From Nautiliaceae bacterium (lineage in GTDB: Bacteria; Campylobacterota; Campylobacteria; Campylobacterales; Nautiliaceae), in contig JAMOTL010000107.1 of the NCBI GenBank assembly GCA_027062285.1, positions 1 to 64,000 on the forward strand: 64,000 bases of DNA. The letters run 5' to 3'. The position numbers and the translations under genes are program-made. Under the pieces are notes generated by a model. The model did not search any database and was not told the origin of the DNA. It was given only the letters and a program-made list of their open reading frames with translations. Shown piece after piece: positions 60,554 through 64,000 of this stretch. Positions within the stretch are counted from its first letter, which is position 1. Each line of letters starts with the position of its first letter.

Positions 60554-61045
60554 ATGAAACCTTATATTTGGTTTATTATTCCTCTATTTGTAGGCTGCAG
60601 CGTCAGTAATACTTCTACTAAAATTAAAAATTTCACAAAGTGTTATATACATAAAATTCCCGCACCTTTTTGGGTATGTTATCAATCTTCCTTTCAATCC
60701 GTAGGAAAAGTTTATACAGAAAAGATTACAAGATTAAAACAAGAAGAAGCTTTTTCCATCGGAGTTTCCGATTTAATAAATAAATTACAGGCAAAAACTA
60801 AACTTTTTTTAAGAAGAGTTGGAATAGATAATGAAAAGAAACAAAAACAGATTTTGGATTCGGTTAAAAATTTCGTAATTATTAACGCAATACAAGGAAA
60901 TTTTTGGTATTCTAAAACCGATAAATTGTTATATGTTGAAGTTAAAATTAATAAAAATGATTTTAAAAAAATGCTTTTTAACGAACTGAAAGATGAAAAT
61001 ATAGATAAAAAAGAATTTGAAGTGGCATTTAATGAAATCTTTTGA
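60554..61045 (+). CDS. LPP20-family-like lipoprotein
   Basis: A 163-residue exported lipoprotein. The signal peptide ends at a lipobox (LFVGC, Cys15). The body has APFWVCYQSSFQSVGKVY and EEAFSIGVSDLINKLQAKTKLFLRR, the alternating pattern of LPP20-type lipoproteins of Helicobacter and relatives. The function is unknown; LPP20 is a surface-exposed antigen in H. pylori. The gene has its own promoter, and its end overlaps the next gene start by 14 bases. Confidence 0.65.
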   Translation: MKPYIWFIIPLFVGCSVSNTSTKIKNFTKCYIHKIPAPFWVCYQSSFQSVGKVYTEKITRLKQEEAFSIGVSDLINKLQAKTKLFLRRVGIDNEKKQKQILDSVKNFVIINAIQGNFWYSKTDKLLYVEVKINKNDFKKMLFNELKDENIDKKEFEVAFNEIF

Positions 61046-62129
61046 TTTTGTAGTTATAGGAGCCGGAATTGCCGGCCTTATGTGTGCGTGGGAATTTAGG
61101 GAATTTAACACTCTTTTAATTGATAAAGAAGGTATTTTACAAAAAGCAAGCGGGGCTGCAGGGGCTTTTTTATTTCCGAAAATCGGTTATGATACGCCTT
61201 ATACGAGATTTATTAACGGGGCGATTGTTGAAGCTATTAATTTTTATAGAAACGCCGGTATAAATACTCATACAAAAGGTGTTGTTTTACTTCCACGGGA
61301 TGATAAAGATATAGAAAAATTTAAAAAATATGAGTCCCATATAAAACTTCCGTTTGAGAAAAGAGGGGATGGGTTTTATTTTGATATAGGGAGTGTTGTA
61401 GATCCTGCTGAAGTGAGAGAAAAGTTACCGGTGAGTTTTTTAAAAACGGAAGTTAAAAGTTTAGAGAGAAAAGATGGTTTTTGGTTCATCAATAATGAAA
61501 TAAAAACAAAACACGTAATACTCGCAAGTGGTTATGAAAAGATAATTGATATACCTTACATAAAAATAAGGCCTATTTGGGGTGAGAGGATAGAAATAAA
61601 AGCCCAATATGAAAATAACGCCATATGCTCTTTAGATGAGTGTTATTTTCATAAAAACTGTTCTGTCGGAAAAATAGGAGAGATTATAAAAATCGGTGCT
61701 ACACATAAACGTGATTGTCTGAATTGTAAAGAAAACCTAGAAGAAGCAAAAGAGCTTATAAAAAAAGCAAATGAAGTTATTAATATAAAAAAATATGAGA
61801 TTCTTGATATAAAAGGCGGATTTAGAGCGGCAAGTGTTGATTATTTTCCTGTTGTTGGTAAAATTATAGATACCGATAAAACTCTTCTTGAGGACAAATA
61901 TATTGTCAAAGGTGATAAACCGAAAAAATTATGGTATATTGAGGGACTGTACGTTATTAACGGAATGGGCGGCAGAGGTTTTTCCAATGCGGTTGTTTGT
62001 GCGAAGTTATTAAAAGAATATATCTTGAATGATAAAGACCTGGGTCATTTGGATACTAAAAGATTATTTATTAAATGGGCGAGAAAAGAAGGGGAAGAAT
62101 ATTTAAGGAGACTAAATGCTAAAGGTTGA
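61032..62129 (+). CDS. FAD-dependent oxidoreductase, MnmC C-terminal-domain-like
   Basis: A 365-residue DAO-family flavoprotein. The N-terminal FAD motif is FVVIGAGIAGLMCAWEF and the C-terminal one GMGGRGFSNAVVCAKLL. The segment GGFRAASVDYFPVVGKI resembles the conserved stretch of MnmC oxidase domains, which remove a carboxymethyl group in the formation of mnm5U34 in tRNA. The N-terminal methyltransferase half of MnmC is not present here. Two Cys-rich sites (SLDECYFHKNC, KRDCLNCK) are unusual. ATG 61032 is preferred over the TTG of the track. It overlaps livG by 14 bases. Confidence 0.65.
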   Translation: MKSFDFVVIGAGIAGLMCAWEFREFNTLLIDKEGILQKASGAAGAFLFPKIGYDTPYTRFINGAIVEAINFYRNAGINTHTKGVVLLPRDDKDIEKFKKYESHIKLPFEKRGDGFYFDIGSVVDPAEVREKLPVSFLKTEVKSLERKDGFWFINNEIKTKHVILASGYEKIIDIPYIKIRPIWGERIEIKAQYENNAICSLDECYFHKNCSVGKIGEIIKIGATHKRDCLNCKENLEEAKELIKKANEVINIKKYEILDIKGGFRAASVDYFPVVGKIIDTDKTLLEDKYIVKGDKPKKLWYIEGLYVINGMGGRGFSNAVVCAKLLKEYILNDKDLGHLDTKRLFIKWARKEGEEYLRRLNAKG

Positions 62130-62883
62130 AAAAGTAACCAAGAAGTTCGGTGGAGTTGTGGCTATACAAGATGTAACGTTTCATGTTAAGCCGTTAGAAA
62201 TATTCGGTCTTATTGGCCCGAACGGTGCGGGGAAGACCACTCTTTTTAATATTATTACAGGAGTTTTAAAACCTACAAGCGGGCATGTTTATTTTAAAGA
62301 TGAAGAAATTACGGGACTCTCTCCTGTGGAAATCGTTCAAAAGGGAATAGCAAGAACGTTTCAAAATATAAGACTTTTTAAAAGCATGACGGTTTTGGAA
62401 AATGTATTAATAGGTTTTCATAATCACTATAATTATAATTTTTTTGAAGCGGTATTTAGATTTCCGAGATTTTTTAAAGAAGAAAAGCTTTATAAAGAAA
62501 AAGCAATGGAAATATTAGATTTTTTAAATATTGCTGAGTTTGCTCACTATAATGCTACGGCGCTTAGTTATGGAAACCAAAGAAAAGTGGAAATAGCAAG
62601 GGCACTTGCTACTGAGCCTGATTTGTTGCTTTTGGATGAACCTGCTGCCGGTATGAACCCGAAAGAAACTGAAGAGTTGGCTGATACTGTTTTTAAATTA
62701 AGAGAAGAAAAAGAAAAAACTATTCTTTTTATAGAACACGATATGAAATTCGTTCAAAAAATCGCCGATAGAGTTCTTGTCCTTGATTACGGAAAAACAA
62801 TATTCGAAGGTAAACCTGCCGATATGATGAAAAATGAAACGGTTATAAAAGCTTATTTAGGAGATATCGATGTTGAAGGTTAA
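62116..62883 (+). CDS. livG: Branched-chain amino acid type ABC transporter ATP-binding protein LivG
   Basis: A 255-residue ABC ATPase of the LivG type. Walker A GPNGAGKTTLFN, the LSYGNQRKVEIARAL signature, Walker B LLLLDEPAAGMN and the H-loop IEHDM are present, plus the LivG-type GIARTFQNIRLFKSMTVLENV stretch. It pairs with LivF. The permeases and binding protein (LivH, LivM, LivJ/K) are not in the window, so the substrate is uncertain: branched-chain amino acids, amides or urea. It overlaps the flavoprotein gene and livF. Confidence 0.9.
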   Translation: MLKVEKVTKKFGGVVAIQDVTFHVKPLEIFGLIGPNGAGKTTLFNIITGVLKPTSGHVYFKDEEITGLSPVEIVQKGIARTFQNIRLFKSMTVLENVLIGFHNHYNYNFFEAVFRFPRFFKEEKLYKEKAMEILDFLNIAEFAHYNATALSYGNQRKVEIARALATEPDLLLLDEPAAGMNPKETEELADTVFKLREEKEKTILFIEHDMKFVQKIADRVLVLDYGKTIFEGKPADMMKNETVIKAYLGDIDVEG

Positions 62884-63568
62884 AGATCTGAAAGTAAAAT
62901 ACGGAGTAATTGAGGCGGTAAGAGGTATTAGTTTTGATGTAAAAGCCAGCGAAATAGCAACAATAATTGGAGCAAACGGAGCAGGAAAAACTTCAACCTT
63001 AAACGCTATTTTTAATCTTGTAAAAAAAGAAGGGTACGTAGAATTCGTAGAAGCTGATATCTCCAAAATTCCAACTCACCTGATTGTAAAAAGAGGAATG
63101 GCATTGGTTCCAGAAGGCAGAAGAATTTTTATTAATCTGACAGTTGAGGAAAATTTAAGAATAGGTGCTTATCTTAATGATGAAAATTATGAAAGATTAA
63201 AAGATGAAATGTTTGAACTGTTCCCTAGACTTAAAGAAAAAAGAAATAATTTCGGCGGAAGTCTTAGTGGGGGCGAACAGCAAATGCTAGCAATTGCCAG
63301 AGCTTTGATGAGCGAACCTAAAATGTTGGTTCTTGACGAACCTTCACTCGGACTTGCTCCGAAAATTGTAAAAGAAGTTTTTCAAATTCTTATAAATTTG
63401 AATAAAGAAAAAGACGTTACCATTCTTTTGGTGGAGCAAAATGCAGGTGCGGCTTTAAAAATAGCAAATCGCGGGTATGTAATGGAAAACGGTAGAATAG
63501 TGTTGGAAGATGATGCGAAAGCTTTATTGAAAAGTGAAGAAATAAAGAAAAAATATCTGGGGTTATAA
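62870..63568 (+). CDS. livF: Branched-chain amino acid type ABC transporter ATP-binding protein LivF
   Basis: A 232-residue ABC ATPase of the LivF type. Walker A GANGAGKTSTLN, the LivF-specific MALVPEGRRIFINLTVEENLRIGAY, signature LSGGEQQMLAIARALM, Walker B MLVLDEPSLGLAP and the H-loop position VEQNA (Gln in place of His, as usual in LivF) are present. It overlaps livG by 14 bases. An 84-base gap with a possible promoter separates it from the receiver gene. Confidence 0.92.
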   Translation: MLKVKDLKVKYGVIEAVRGISFDVKASEIATIIGANGAGKTSTLNAIFNLVKKEGYVEFVEADISKIPTHLIVKRGMALVPEGRRIFINLTVEENLRIGAYLNDENYERLKDEMFELFPRLKEKRNNFGGSLSGGEQQMLAIARALMSEPKMLVLDEPSLGLAPKIVKEVFQILINLNKEKDVTILLVEQNAGAALKIANRGYVMENGRIVLEDDAKALLKSEEIKKKYLGL

Positions 63569-63652
63569 TTTTTTTCTTTCAAATGTCATTTTAATAAAAG
63601 AAAAATATATTATTATAGTAAAAATAAGCGGCGCCTATTTTAAAGGAATAAT

Positions 63653-64000
63653 ATGTCAAAAAAAAACAATTTTATATGTGGAAGACAATAATGATACCCG
63701 AGAAGTACTTTCTATTTTATTAAGTGGATATTTTGATGAAGTTTATACGGCCCAAAACGGATTGGAAGGGATTGACAAATATAAAAAGCATTTACCTAAT
63801 ATCGTATTAAGTGATATAAATATGCCTGAAATGGACGGTATAACAATGGCAAAAAATATAAAAAAGATAAACGAAAATCAAAAGATAGTGTTAATAACGG
63901 CATATGACGGAAAAGAATCAAAAGAAGAAGCACTCGAAGCGGGAGTGAATTATTTTATTAATAAACCTGTAGATTTCGAATATTTAATAGAAATTTTAAA
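63653..64000 (+). pseudogene. Receiver-domain (CheY-like) gene with a frame break at an A9 tract; 3' end beyond the window
   Basis: AAAGGAATA precedes ATG 63653, but the A9 run at 63658-63666 leads in that frame to MSKKNNFICGRQ and a stop. In the +1 frame from 63666 a receiver domain reads TILYVEDNNDTREVLSILL, then LPNIVLSDINMPEMDGI (phospho-Asp), LITAYDG and FINKPVDFEYLIEIL. With eight As the start would join as MSKKTILYVEDN. No ATG, GTG or TTG precedes the receiver in its own frame. It could be a phase-variable or slippage-dependent gene, a decayed one, or a homopolymer sequencing error. The domain is complete to the window edge; what follows is unknown. Confidence 0.8.

Noticed and set aside
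63563-63652. Small RNA or riboswitch in the livF-receiver gap
   Set aside because: Just 84 bases with an AT-rich promoter-like core and a GGCGCC palindrome; no stable fold visible.
1-64000. CRISPR arrays, tRNAs, rRNAs, insertion sequences, prophage
   Set aside because: No repeat-spacer pattern, no cloverleaf-like gap sequence, no transposase or integrase ORF; nearly all gaps are under 150 bases and filled by leaders.

Overview
The window is a gene-dense (gaps almost all under 150 bp), AT-rich stretch of about 64 kb. Its families and gene order point to Campylobacterota (Epsilonproteobacteria). Examples are a CheZ–U32–purE–DUF3972–glyQ–Nif3–HP0958-like–waaA block that matches the Campylobacter jejuni order I recall, pflA directly after nuoN, sigma-54 flagellar hook genes with two FlgE paralogues, an LPP20-type lipoprotein and a MqnP-type prenyltransferase. 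The ferredoxin-type complex I and the general style suggest a chemolithoautotroph of the Nautiliales (Nautilia/Caminibacter/Lebetimonas type). That placement is inference. I saw no tRNA, rRNA, CRISPR array or insertion sequence.

Layout. 1-98: 5' end of a PHP histidinol-phosphatase on the minus strand, divergent from 152-7907: chemotaxis and housekeeping genes (cheZ, U32, purE, glutaredoxin, DUF89, glyQ, Nif3, HP0958-like zinc ribbon, waaA, DUF167). 7907-11952: a FIST-GGDEF-EAL protein and polX. 11930-20266 (minus): a flagellar hook cluster, fliK-flgD-flgE-like-flgE-maf, with three sigma-54 promoters recognisable by GG-N10-GC spacing. 20360-30919: typA, a TolC/adaptor/RND efflux operon, a heme-binding DUF3365-GGDEF-EAL sensor and rdgB.

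30912-43222 (minus): the most unusual region. A tightly overlapping operon runs rsmE, OmpR-type regulator, histidine kinase with its sensor at the C terminus (FecR-like and TPR), RecA-like ATPase with a pseudo-receiver, TPR/NTF2-like/beta-barrel outer-membrane protein, PgaC-like GT2 synthase, an unlisted 57-residue membrane protein, a Rossmann-NodB deacetylase and a secreted hydrolase-like protein. I read it as a synthase-dependent exopolysaccharide machine that mixes Pga-like and Pel-like parts and carries its own signalling module.

43278-44984: an AAA ATPase. 45132-54551: a complex I operon, nuoA-B-CD-H-I-J-K-L-M-N, without nuoE, nuoF or nuoG. Its NuoD half lacks the usual quinone-site His and Tyr and has Cys at two positions that match hydrogenase nickel ligands, so the electron donor and acceptor may differ from textbook complex I. 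54585-56837: pflA, whose Shine-Dalgarno sits in a perfect hairpin enclosing a -10 box. 56818-63568: miaA, mqnP-like, two unassigned small proteins, rplM-rpsI, an LPP20-like lipoprotein, an MnmC-like oxidoreductase and livG-livF. 63653-end: a receiver-domain gene put out of frame by an A9 run just after its start codon.
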